This document shows positions 8,305 through 16,862 of a stretch of 21,299 nucleotides of DNA, one piece after another. The DNA comes from Stephanodiscus triporus. Its lineage: Eukaryota; Bacillariophyta; Thalassiosirophyceae; Thalassiosirales; Thalassiosiraceae. The stretch lies in NCBI GenBank assembly GCA_036939755.1, contig JALLAZ010000138.1:1-21299 (forward strand), in the 5' to 3' direction. How positions within the stretch are numbered: the first letter of the stretch is position 1; every line of letters starts with the position of its first letter. A program made the translations under genes and the position numbers. Under the pieces are notes generated by a model. It saw only the letters and a list, made by a program, of their open reading frames with translations, was not told where the DNA came from and ran no database searches.

Positions 8305-10470
8305 TTATTTTTCATCTGCTACCAACATTACGAAGAGAACGGCTCCCAGCAGAGCCCCCCATCCTCCTCCGAAGTACTTACCGCCGTAGCGACCGCCGGC
8401 GGCATTCGAGTATCGTTCGTAATCGCCGGAATTGACCCGCGAGGCCAAACACTCCCCCCTCTTGAACCCGACGCACGTGCCGTCACAATCTCCCGTCTCC
8501 ATACAATCGTCGCCGTTCTCCTCGGCCGCGGCCCCCTCGCACGTCGACGCCCAGGTGAAGACTGTCCCGGCGACGTGATTATCGCGCTGGCCGAACCCCA
8601 CCGCCTCCGAGTTTGTCGCGAGGACGTTGGACATCCCGACCTTCGAACCGAGGAAGCACGACAGCTCAACGATGTGCGTCGGCTCGACCGACTCGACCCC
8701 GCTCGCGGCGGCCGCTGTCGTCGTCGTCGTCGTCGTATCGGGATCCCTCGGAGACGACAGGATCACCGTGGACATCTCCGCCGTGTTCTCTGCGAAAACA
8801 GTATCTTCCACCAGCGCGTCTTCGTTGTACACGAACACCATCGACTTGGCAGAATTCCTCTCGAAGAGGCAATTTGTGACAGTCAGCGAGTACGCCGACG
8901 TGACAAGGCCAGCGACGGACCCGTCGTCGGACGCGTCGTTGTCGGAAAAGTCCGTCCCGGCGATCTTGACCCGACGTCCGTCGAGGTAATTCCTACCGGA
9001 GGCGCGATCGTAGTAGGACACGCGCCCGTCGTCGGATATGTACTTCCCCCCGTCATCGAGGAGGTTGAGCCCGCGTCGACGAGGTCGTTGGCCCTTCGTG
9101 CGACGACGCCGAACGTCAAGATCGTCGCCCCCGCCTGTCCCGTCGACTCCGTCGCCGCTGCCGTACAGCTGTCCCGAGCTCTGCACATTGAACGACGGCA
9201 ATGCCGCCGCGTCGTCTTTGCCTTCGCCTCCTTCTTTGTCGATATCGCCCAGGTTTGACGACGTTGTCGTCGTCGTCGTCGGAGAAGAAGAAGAAGATGA
9301 CGACGACGACGACGACGACGACAACGATGACGACCCCTGTTTGGGTTGTTGCTGCTCGACTCGAAACTCCGGCGCCGTGGGCATGTTTGGCATCTGTATC
9401 CCCGGACTGACGAGGACGGCATATCCCCGATGGTTGACGAACGAGCAATCCTCGATGGTTATCAGCCTCGGACCGGCGTCGTCGCCGTACCCCTTCCCTC
9501 GCACCGCCACGGACGCGAATCGACGCGCCGGCGGCGGACGAGGGGGGGGCGGCGACGAAGACGAGGCGTCTACCCCGACGTCCGTCCCGAACCACGATCC
9601 GTCCTCCCCCCCCCCCGCCTCCGCCGCCGCCCCGTCCCCGTCCCCGTCCTCGTCGTCGCGGCGACGCGTTCCTCCCCCCCCCACGCCGAAGGCGGCGACG
9701 TACTCGCCGTACAGCCTCAGCTCGTCGTCCGATATCGAGTTGTCGAAGGTGATCCCGCGCAGGGTGATCTCGTACGCGGTTTCCCCGTACACGTATACCT
9801 GCGCGACGCTCCCTTCCCCCCCCCCGAGTATCCCCTCGACGTTCGTCTTGTACGATCGCCCCGGACGGACATTCCACGAGCCCCCGTCCCCGTCGCCGTC
9901 GCCGTCGACCCCGACGCCCAGGCGCTTCCCTCCCCCCCGCACGACGCACGCGTCGTTCGACGTCGCGGATCCTCGACGGCCGTTCTCGCCGCACTGGAGG
10001 GTCAGCCTCGGCACCTCGATGGGGATGAATCCCAGGGGCAGCGTGCCGTCGTCGAGGTCGATGATCCTTCCCGGACATAGGTTGAACGTCAGGCGCGATT
10101 CGGGTATCTCGTATCCGGATTTGTAATCGGACGCGAGGGACGCCAAGTCGAAGAGCAGGTGATTGTAGGTGGAATATCCCATCGACGACGACGACGAAAA
10201 CGAAGACGCCCCCCCGTTCAGGACGGCCGCGGACGCTGTCCGGGGGGGCGGGGAGCAGTGCGTCGGTCCGAGGTAGGCCATCACCGCCGTCGGGTCGAGA
10301 TGGAGGACGAGGACGGCGACGAGGGTGGGCAGGACGAGGACGGGTCCGGAGGCGGCCGTCGTCGTCGCGGGGTCGACCCGGGGTCGGCGGCCAGGGCGCG
10401 CGTTCTTCGTCGTCGCGCCGCCGCCGTCGTTCCTCGACGTCGGGGGGGAGGAGTCGTGTGACGTCGTCAT
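8305..10470 (-). CDS. Membrane-anchored, beta-helix-like surface protein
   Basis: No enzyme family is recognised. Seen: 721 aa, ATG at 10468-10470. After a polar head there is a hydrophobic segment (42-65, GPVLVLPTLVAVLVLHL) followed by TAVMA|Y, a plausible late signal peptide or signal anchor. The body alternates short beta-rich segments (YEITLRGITFDNS 233-245, RLITIEDCSFVNHRGYAVLV 335-354, VKIAGTDFSDNDASDDGSV 501-519, SLTVTNCLFERNS 528-540, ALVEDTVFAENTA 552-564) with Ser/Gly/Asp filler. The recurring (I/V)xxCxFxxN pattern is that of right-handed parallel beta-helix (pectin-lyase-like) proteins. Near the C-terminus there is a Cys-rich patch (CEGAAAEENGDDC...CDGTC...GEC, 644-674), then one transmembrane helix (700-717) and a five-residue tail. 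Inferred: an extracellular or endomembrane-lumen beta-helix protein held by its C-terminus, perhaps carbohydrate-binding. No pectate-lyase catalytic residues could be assigned. It is divergent from the SAP gene. Confidence 0.8.
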   Translation of the reverse strand: MTTSHDSSPPTSRNDGGGATTKNARPGRRPRVDPATTTAASGPVLVLPTLVAVLVLHLDPTAVMAYLGPTHCSPPPRTASAAVLNGGASSFSSSSSMGYSTYNHLLFDLASLASDYKSGYEIPESRLTFNLCPGRIIDLDDGTLPLGFIPIEVPRLTLQCGENGRRGSATSNDACVVRGGGKRLGVGVDGDGDGDGGSWNVRPGRSYKTNVEGILGGGEGSVAQVYVYGETAYEITLRGITFDNSISDDELRLYGEYVAAFGVGGGGTRRRDDEDGDGDGAAAEAGGGEDGSWFGTDVGVDASSSSPPPPRPPPARRFASVAVRGKGYGDDAGPRLITIEDCSFVNHRGYAVLVSPGIQMPNMPTAPEFRVEQQQPKQGSSSLSSSSSSSSSSSSSPTTTTTTSSNLGDIDKEGGEGKDDAAALPSFNVQSSGQLYGSGDGVDGTGGGDDLDVRRRRTKGQRPRRRGLNLLDDGGKYISDDGRVSYYDRASGRNYLDGRRVKIAGTDFSDNDASDDGSVAGLVTSAYSLTVTNCLFERNSAKSMVFVYNEDALVEDTVFAENTAEMSTVILSSPRDPDTTTTTTTAAAASGVESVEPTHIVELSCFLGSKVGMSNVLATNSEAVGFGQRDNHVAGTVFTWASTCEGAAAEENGDDCMETGDCDGTCVGFKRGECLASRVNSGDYERYSNAAGGRYGGKYFGGGWGALLGAVLFVMLVADEK

Positions 10471-10962
10471 TCGATTATTATTTATATTGGAGGTCCGACG
10501 ACGGCTACGAATACGACGACGACGGCGACAACGACGACGACGACGATGCGAATCGTCCGCCTCGAAGAATGGTCGCAGGAGTTTTTAGGGGCGGCCGTCC
10601 CGATCTCTTCTGGTGCTCGGCGGGGGGGTCACCGGCTTGTGATTTTTGATTTTTTGTTCTCTCTCTCTCTCTTTTTGTGCGAAGAACGAGAGAACGAACA
10701 GGCCACGAACCTTGACGGAACAGCCTCAACAGCCTCATAAATATCTGCTCTCTGGACCGGTGTATCTTTTTTGACTCGGGTCTCTTTTGGCGGGAAAAAA
10801 GCACAAATCCCCTTTCTTTCTCAACGCTCAACGAGAAGAAGTGACCCGATACCCCCGCCGCCTCATTCATCCCCCCACCCATCCCAATCCACACGTCCAC
10901 ATATCGGAGTTGGAAGCACCGTTGGAAAGATCAGACCACATCACAGCACGTTATCATCCACC
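10471..10962. other. Divergent promoter region (beta-helix / SARNP-like)
   Basis: This 492-base gap lies between two start codons on opposite strands and is likely a shared bidirectional promoter. It contains a CT-rich run (TTCTCTCTCTCTCTCTTTTT near 10660), GAC/CGA triplet repeats near the left gene, and C-rich DNA near 10850-10880. No defined box was assigned. Confidence 0.5.
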
Positions 10963-12177
10963 ATGACGGAAGAAACAGACGTGAAGAAGATGAAGGGTAA
11001 GAAGTCTCTCGCGTCGACTCGTCTGTAATATATAGAGTAATATTTTTTGGCCGAGTTTTTTTTTTTTTTGACCGAGGCCAGTTCGTCCGACGACGGCGAC
11101 TCTGGAATCCAATCCGACCATAATATCACGCACCCCCCCAAAAAAGCGGCTTACGCAACATACTCCTACTCATTCATCCCTTCGCGTTTCGCCCCGCCGC
11201 CCGCCCCCTCGAAAACAAAAACACCCGATGAATGCACGCGTGTATAATTTATATATATATATATATATAAACATATATATATATTGTCAACTCGCCGTCC
11301 GCCGACGACGAACACACGCAAAATCTCAACACATCCTCGATGCGTCGCCATCGTTGTCGTCGAAAAAGTCGCCGAACTCAAGAGCGCCCTCGCGAAGCGC
11401 GGGCTCTCCTCGGAAGGCCTCAAGGCCGATCTCCAACATCGACTGCAGGCCCGCCTCGACGAGGAGGAGTTCGGGATCGTGGAGGCGCCGCCCCCCGCCG
11501 TTGCCGCGACGACGACGACGACAACGACTATTACGACGACGGCGATCGATGAGGAGGAGGGGGAGGAGGAGGAGGAGAAGGAGGAGGGGGGGGAGGAGGA
11601 GGATCCGGTCGCGTCGGGTGGGTCCGTCGCGGGATCCATAGAGAAGGACGGGGCGGGATCGGCGGAGGCGGAGACCGCCATCGCGGAGGGGGGGGGAGAC
11701 GCCGGGGGAGGAGCCGATGGCGCTGTCGAGGGGATGGTGCCCAAGGTATCGTCGGGGATGTCCTTCAAGGAAAGGATGGAGCAGCGAGCGAGGCGCTTCG
11801 GCATCCAGCCTACCGTCGGGAAGGGGAAGGGAAAGTTCGGGGGGGATGATGCGAAGGCGGGGGGGGGGGGGGGTAATAAGGGGGGGGGAGGAGAGAGGAA
11901 TATCGGCCAAGCGAAAAAGTCGCAGCAGCAGAAACAGAAGGCGTCCGCCGGAAATAAGAGGAAAGACGTGTATAAAATGTTAAAAGACGGCGGCGCCGTC
12001 GGCGATGGGGGCGGTAAGAAGCAAGGGCCAAAGAAACACAAGGTCGTTGCGGACTCCGCTCCGCTGTTGCCGAGGGACGAGATCGAAAAACGTCTCGCGA
12101 GGGCGGCGAAGTACGGAACGACCGAGGGGGTCGACGAGCTCAAGGCTCAATTGAGGAAGCATCGATTTACGTCGTAA
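10963..12177 (+). CDS. SARNP: SAP-domain RNA-export protein, SARNP/Tho1/CIP29-like, two exons
   Basis: Known role: SARNP (CIP29, yeast Tho1) binds RNA/DNA and works with the TREX complex in nuclear mRNA export. Seen: exon 1 (10963-10996) encodes MTEETDVKKMK plus one base. A 372-base intron 10997-11368 (GTAAGA ... GAAAAAG) is followed by exon 2 (11369-12177). The phase-1 join recreates a complete SAP helix, VAELKSALAKRGLSSEGLKA (12-31), as in SARNP, where the SAP domain is N-terminal. The protein is 280 aa. After a Thr/Glu-rich acidic linker come two copies of the family's basic motif, ERMEQRARRFGIQ (147-158) and KRLARAAKYG (252-261), like the RAxRFG motifs of SARNP. A Gly/Lys/Gln-rich region separates them. 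The stop codon lies inside GTAAGT, a perfect donor sequence, so an alternative 3' exon cannot be excluded. No standard plant, animal or fungal symbol strictly applies. Confidence 0.82.
10997..11368 (+). other. Intron of the SARNP-like gene, with TA microsatellite
   Basis: 372 bases, GTAAGA donor, GAAAAAG acceptor, phase 1. It contains a 13-T run near 11056, a C/A run near 11130, and an alternating TA tract at about 11250-11285. It is the longest intron in the window. Confidence 0.75.
11250..11285. repeat. (TA)n microsatellite
   Basis: Alternating TA interrupted once by AAAC, inside the SARNP-like intron and just upstream of its acceptor region. Confidence 0.9.
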
Positions 12178-12350
12178 GTAGGCAAGTGAGTGTTTGGCTA
12201 AAAGGACACGCACGGATCGCTCGGAGGATTAATTCATATTTGAACTTCATACGGGAGGCGCTGATGTTGTTGTGTAGTGGTACTAATGGTTATATGGATA
12301 GGTGAATTCCGGTAGACTTGCCCAACAGCAAGATAGTGTGGCTCCTGTTA

Positions 12351-15170
12351 TCATACTAATTTCTCAGGCTCTACAAAGTTGACCCTTTTTTCAACAGGTG
12401 CTCTCTTCTCGTCTACAAAGTTGACCCTTTTTTCAACAGGTACTCTCTTCTCGAGATCCTTGGTGAATACATCTAGGGCGGCAGCGTGATTGTAGTCGCC
12501 TGTGAACACAAGCTTGTTCTCAAACTCATGCATGAGCTTTTGCTTGATCTCATTGGGGGTCAAGACGGAGTCTTTCTTTGCCTCTCTTCGATTGTATTGA
12601 ACCGTGATTTCCAGTAAAATGCAATTTTTGTCGTCATATTCCAGCGTGACGAACGGTGATGTGCCACCCCATTCGTCTGACGACGGTTCTTCGTATGTGA
12701 CCTTTGTCATCTCTTTCTTATCCTCGTATCGGCGCTCCTCCGTCGTCTTTCCTTTCTCCGCGACGAGTTCATTCAGCTTGGCAGTGTTGATGTTTCTGTT
12801 CACGACAATAGTCATTGTTGTATTTCCCCTACTTTTCCAATTTCCAATGTACGTACGCCAGGATATGAGGTAAGCAGAGACGGCCCAGGCTGCGATGCTT
12901 ATTGCAAACCAGACCAACGCGTTCTGCTTTATCACTGAATCAACAAAACCAGTCATCCAACTGGCATCCATTACAGTCCATTCGCCGGTGATACGATCAA
13001 GAAAGTCAAACGCTATCACTCCGGCAAAAATCATTTGCAAGACCCTCAACGACCTCACGGCATCTCCACTAGACATTTGGAGGGCACCTAGTTGCTTGGT
13101 AATCTTTTCGAGCTCTAGGCCCATCTGAAAAAACTTGTTTCGTGACTCCACCTCCACTCGTTCGCGGAGCAAATCTAGATTCCGTTGCGATGCTGTTAAA
13201 ATCTTTTTCACATCCTGAACTCTGCGCATCAGCTGCTCTCTCATTCCAGATATTTCTAGCCGCTGGTATAATGACCTACCCGCCTGCTCTGGTGGCTCTG
13301 GTGGGATATCCATCATTCCCAACGCCTCGTCGAGGAATCCAAGGATTTGATCAAGAATGATGATTTCTCTTGAGAGCTTCAATAATCTATCCCGTGATCG
13401 ACCCAGTGCAAACGGATCATAACCGATTGCCTCAACAATTTTATACGATGCCAGCAAATCATCATTGAGAATCCAAATCCGAGAGAAAAAGTTTTGGAGG
13501 AAGAGGTCCAGGGTGTTGAACTGGAGGTATGCACAGAGAAGTGGCTCGTAATTCCTAGCACTCGGACCGCAAATCAGTAGTCCTTGAGAGCCAAATATCA
13601 GCGAATCTTGCTCACTAATGTCGTAGGCAGCTCTTGTATCTCCGATGACTTGCTTGAATTCATTCTCATACTCTCCCTTGTCCATGTACTCGCCCGCTGT
13701 AAGATGCGGCGTTATTTCGTTTGCAATGATCAAGTTGATTTTGTTTCGTTTGGGAGCATCACCGATGAAGACTAGATTCATCAAATCTCGTTGATATTGT
13801 GAGATCACAGAGTCAACAATGGAAGATGAATCTTGCTGAATGTCAACGAGGATACGAGAAAGATGGTCAAGTGAGATGTTATCCTTGATTCGATTCATCA
13901 CAGCTTCCAACTGCATCCCGTAGAAGCATGTTCCCTCAGCATTCATTGATATACCAAAGGTCTCAACTTGGACGATGCCCGGGTCTTCGCGGAATCGTAT
14001 CTCCGCCTCAAAGTTAATGTGGTTTGTTTGAGTATAGTCTAATACTTCCACCGACGTTAGCTGGGGGGATAGCTCCAACGATGTTCTGCTCGAATCTCCG
14101 TCAATCACGTTGGAAATGTAACCCCCCTGCACTCGTTCCGAGGATCCTACATTGTTGTTCAGGTGAACGATTTGGTTCGCCCCGAAGGGTATGTACTCCG
14201 CAACAATCATCGAGACAGAGTTCAGCGTGATGATCTCTTCCAAATCGTTGTCGCGGATGTTAGCAATGCCTCCTTGCCCCGACTCATGAGCCCGATGGGC
14301 GTTTGACATGGTCGGCCGACCGCCGTAACGCAGACACTGCGGAATGTAAGCAGAGGATACGTAAGAAACATCTTCGGTGTCTGTTGTCGTGGACCGTCTT
14401 TTGTACCCAGTAGATGACTCAAGCCAATAACTTTCTCCGTCCCACGATATCTTCAACAGCTCTCGCGAATCTGGCTTGTGTGCAAAGGCGTTTACGATCT
14501 CCTTTTCTTTCCTCGTCAATCTGTTTAGAAGTTCTCGGCCCTTATCAGATACTTGATAGAGCACGACGGGCTTGTACGACTTGGAAGACACCAGGAGGGC
14601 ACTGATGAGTTGTTCCTCACGTAATAACTCGACATCGGATTGGCCCTCTTGGGAGATATTCACCCACGCACGTATGTTCTCTATCAAAGTCGACTGTGGT
14701 GCGTAATCATAATCGAATATTTCAGATATGATCCCCTCGTAAATGAGAACCGACAGAGCATGCTTTCGGATCCATCTATCCGACCCCTCGCGGTCCTGTG
14801 CTTTCTTGGTGTGGAGATCAATCAGATAAAGAAGCCTGTTTTGGTTGTCTGTGAGACCCTACTTGACGATTTGAGCGGCGTGGTTGATGAGCTGAGAGAA
14901 TTAACATTGGCCAGCAAAAATACCGAGTGCGGTGACCACGACTCACCGTATCGCCGTCGTCGCTATCGGAATCCACTTCAAGTGTATCGACGTCTGTTTT
15001 GTGCCGTTCTTGGCTCAGATACGAGGCAATCTGCGATTGATTAGATGAAGCAGATCGGCGTTAGATATTTGTTACGTTGCCAAGGGGATTCGTTTGTTTC
15101 TCAGGATATTTACCTTGGATGCATTCATTACGACCACAACTTCCGCTAAGCGTGAAAACTTCCGACTCAT
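12351..15170 (-). CDS. Large membrane protein, three exons, coiled coil plus two transmembrane helices; unknown function
   Basis: Seen: the long frame has no ATG at its start and is open upstream to TAG 14859-14861. Splicing gives a full model. Exon 1 is 15170-15114 (MSRKFSRLAEVVVVMNASK), exon 2 is 15030-14947 (starting IASYLSQERHK), and exon 3 is 14858-12351. Introns are 83 and 88 bases (GTAAAT...CGCAG; GTGAGT...AAGTAG); every join is phase 0. Product 882 aa. The N-terminal ~170 residues are helical and winged-helix-like (LYQVSDKGRELLNRLTRKE). Then KISWDGESYWLESSTGYKRRS (183-203) and a large mixed domain (~270-520). A coiled coil (~576-644) leads straight into a TM helix (650-668), a ~23-residue loop and a second TM helix (692-713). 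The topology recalls CorA-type membrane proteins, but there is no GMN motif, so transport is not claimed. The tail ends with repeated PVEKRVNFV. Confidence 0.82.
12370..12453. repeat. 42-bp tandem duplication at the 3' end of the membrane-protein gene
   Basis: Two near-identical units start at 12370 and 12412 (TCTACAAAGTTGACCC...). They encode PVEKRVNFV twice in frame, with GTGCTCTC in one and GTACTCTC in the other. Few differences suggest a recent event. Confidence 0.93.
14859..14946 (-). other. Second intron of the membrane-protein gene
   Basis: 88 bases on the minus strand, donor GTGAGT, acceptor AAGTAG, phase 0 on both sides. The TAG of the acceptor is the stop that bounds the long frame, which explains why the frame appears to start without a Met. 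Confidence 0.72.
15031..15113 (-). other. First intron of the membrane-protein gene
   Basis: 83 bases on the minus strand, donor AAG|GTAAAT, acceptor ATCGCAG|ATT with CTAAC/CTAAT branch-like sites just upstream. It joins the ATG exon in phase 0. Confidence 0.75.
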
Positions 15171-15299
15171 GCAAATAATTTAAAAACAGGCTTTCAGTAA
15201 TTTGAATCCCACGTGTTCCCTCGCGGCAAGCGGCGAACCCCAAAACAAAAGGTGAACATCTAGGCGAACGCCCTGCGGGCGCCGCTCCTCTCCTCAGCT

Positions 15300-16283
15300 T
15301 CAACATAATTTGTCGATAGTCAAATTCAACCGATCAAGGCGATGCCACTTGTCAATTGTACCAATTGTCCTCCAGAGGGAAATCCCGGTCACAGCCCTGG
15401 TAAAGCTATCACTATCAAGTAGTGCGGGACATTTCTCTTTCATGAACTCTTCGATCGACAATTGATAGAGATTCGGCCCCAGGCCTTCGGGATTGTCGTA
15501 GCAAATCGATAAATGAGGCACCCAAGGACGGGAACGGGGCACGTACTCCTCTTTCTTTTCTTCCCCGGAAGTGGAGGAAGATGCGTGTTCATTGGAGATG
15601 GCCGACGGATCGTGGGAGAAGATAGCATGCAAGGCATCAATCAGCGTCTCGTGTTCGGGCGAGGTTGCCAAGCTAACTTCTGCCCATGCCATATCCTGCG
15701 TGAAATGCCCAAACCAAGGAATAAATGCCGAGCATGGCATCGGTATAGAAATGGAATAGACTCAATGAATCTCTCACCATCGTTCCTCCGTTTAGTCCGT
15801 CGAATTCAACATCCACCTTAATTCCGGTGGCTGCCAAATCTGGCCATAGTTTCTTACCTCTCCCTTCGTTTTTCTGCATTTTTCAGCTTCGTCAAGAAGT
15901 ACTCGATTGACATTCGCCCGAAACAGACGTCGTATTTCTTCCTCCTTTTCGACGTCACCGAACCCATACAGGGCCGTCACGTGCGGCGATGGGATCGCGC
16001 CCCCAAGTCGAAAATGATCGGCCGCGTCGATCAGGGCGCGGTCCAAGTCGCCCCGCCCGTCGTCGTCGAGTTCCCTCTGTTCGAGTTCGAGCCAGAGGGA
16101 GTATCCCGAGAAGACGAATCGCAGTGGCGGATGTCTTTCTGGTGATGGTGCAGTTTCCGACGTCGTTTCGGGGGAGGAGGATTGAGCAGTCAAAGCCTTT
16201 CCTCCGCATTCACTTTCGGTTTGTTTTTGTGATGGACTCTGACGAATCCTCCCGTCTTCGGTCATGTTATTCAGGGAGAGCAT
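15300..16283 (-). CDS. 2H phosphoesterase, cyclic phosphodiesterase-like
   Basis: Known role: 2H phosphoesterases (LigT/CPDase fold) use two HxT/S motifs to open cyclic phosphodiesters, such as ADP-ribose 1'',2''-cyclic phosphate from tRNA splicing, or 2',3'-cyclic RNA ends. Seen: exon 1 is 16283-15858 (142 codons, ending KCRKTKGE at donor GAG|GTAAGA). It holds FVFSGYSLWLELE (56-68) and the first motif SPHVTALYG (H101). The last exon is 15695-15300 (131 aa), starting DMAWAEVSLATSPEHETL, with the second motif WVPHLSICY. Joining them over a 162-base intron ending TTTCACGCAG is phase 0 and gives 273 aa. Between them a 39-base piece (15816-15778, VDVEFDGLNGGTM) ends at donor GTGAGA and would also join in phase 0, making 286 aa. 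It fits well just before DMAWAEV but would need a 41-base intron on its left. The first ~50 residues are low complexity; Met-7 is an alternative start. Confidence 0.75.
15696..15857 (-). other. Intron region of the phosphoesterase gene, possible microexon at 15778-15816
   Basis: Outer donor GTAAGA at 15857, outer acceptor CACGCAG at 15696. An inner GTGAGA donor at 15777 gives a typical 82-base intron to the same acceptor. The piece between an AAG at 15817-15819 and that donor encodes VDVEFDGLNGGTM in phase. Confidence 0.55.
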
Positions 16284-16862
16284 TGTGGTAAGTATCGGTT
16301 GGCTCCATGCAGCTGATCGATACTATCTTTCCAAACAAGTAGAGTACATACTCTACTACTTTTATCACCAAGAGCGGTGCCCGTGATTGTACTATCGTCC
16401 TAGAGATCCTACTGTGTAGAGAGACGATTTTAGAGAAGAAAAGTGGTGTAAAATAGTATCGGCGTATCGTATGTCGCTCTAGCGGTGGAACGCCATCCAA
16501 TCTCTCTCTCTATTTTTACTTACATACTCTTTCGTCTTTTCTGTTGCGCTTCTCGTCTTTTCTCCAAGTCGGATAATACTTTGCGAGATGTTTCGTTCAA
16601 TGTCGTAATACTTAGGGTCATTTACGTTCAACGAGTTTAACCATGTTTTGGCGGCTATCATATGAGATCCTATGTATAAAAGAAAGAGAAATTTCTCCCA
16701 ACGATCCGAAAATGCTCGCCCTTCTGATCGGCGCTTTCCTCTCTCTTGCCCCGGCCGGCCCTTGGTACTTTATCTTCTATCTCCACTCGGTACGATATTT
16801 CGAAGAATCGAGAGGAGAGATGATGTTATGAATTTCACAATATCAACACGTCCATCCAAACC
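16284..16862. other. Divergent intergenic region with a coding-like fragment
   Basis: This 579-base gap lies between the phosphoesterase and the plus-strand coiled-coil gene. It contains a minus-strand coding-like fragment described separately (16479-16671). It starts next to a plus-strand GTAAGT (16289-16294). The remainder is AT-rich with no assigned element. Confidence 0.5.
16479..16671 (-). pseudogene. Coding-like fragment, possible orphan exon with a VNDP motif
   Basis: Seen: an open minus-strand stretch encoding MIAAKTWLNSLNVNDPKYYD and then a charged helix (IRLGEKTRSATEKTKEYV) before a stop at 16479. Just upstream is a good acceptor (TTTCTCTTTCTTTTATACATAG), and inside it a GTAAGT donor follows KEY. 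NVNDPKYY resembles EVNDPMLY at residues 254-261 of the neighbouring plus-strand coiled-coil protein, also followed by a charged helix. It may be an exon of a small minus-strand gene or the remnant of an inverted, related gene. No complete gene could be assembled from it. Confidence 0.3.

Noticed and set aside
12351..15170. Calling the membrane protein a CorA magnesium transporter
   Set aside because: Only the coiled coil-TM-TM layout is similar. No GMN motif is present in the loop between the helices.
15061..15306. Minus-strand frame MLKLRRG... as first exon of the large membrane protein
   Set aside because: Its donor at 15113 is in phase 1 in that frame, while the next exon needs phase 0. 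The frame starting at 15170 ends in phase 0 at the same donor.
16643..16831. Plus-strand frame with a hydrophobic stretch (MLALLIGAFLSLAP)
   Set aside because: It overlaps the minus-strand VNDP fragment, has no homologous motif and ends shortly after. Chance is more likely.
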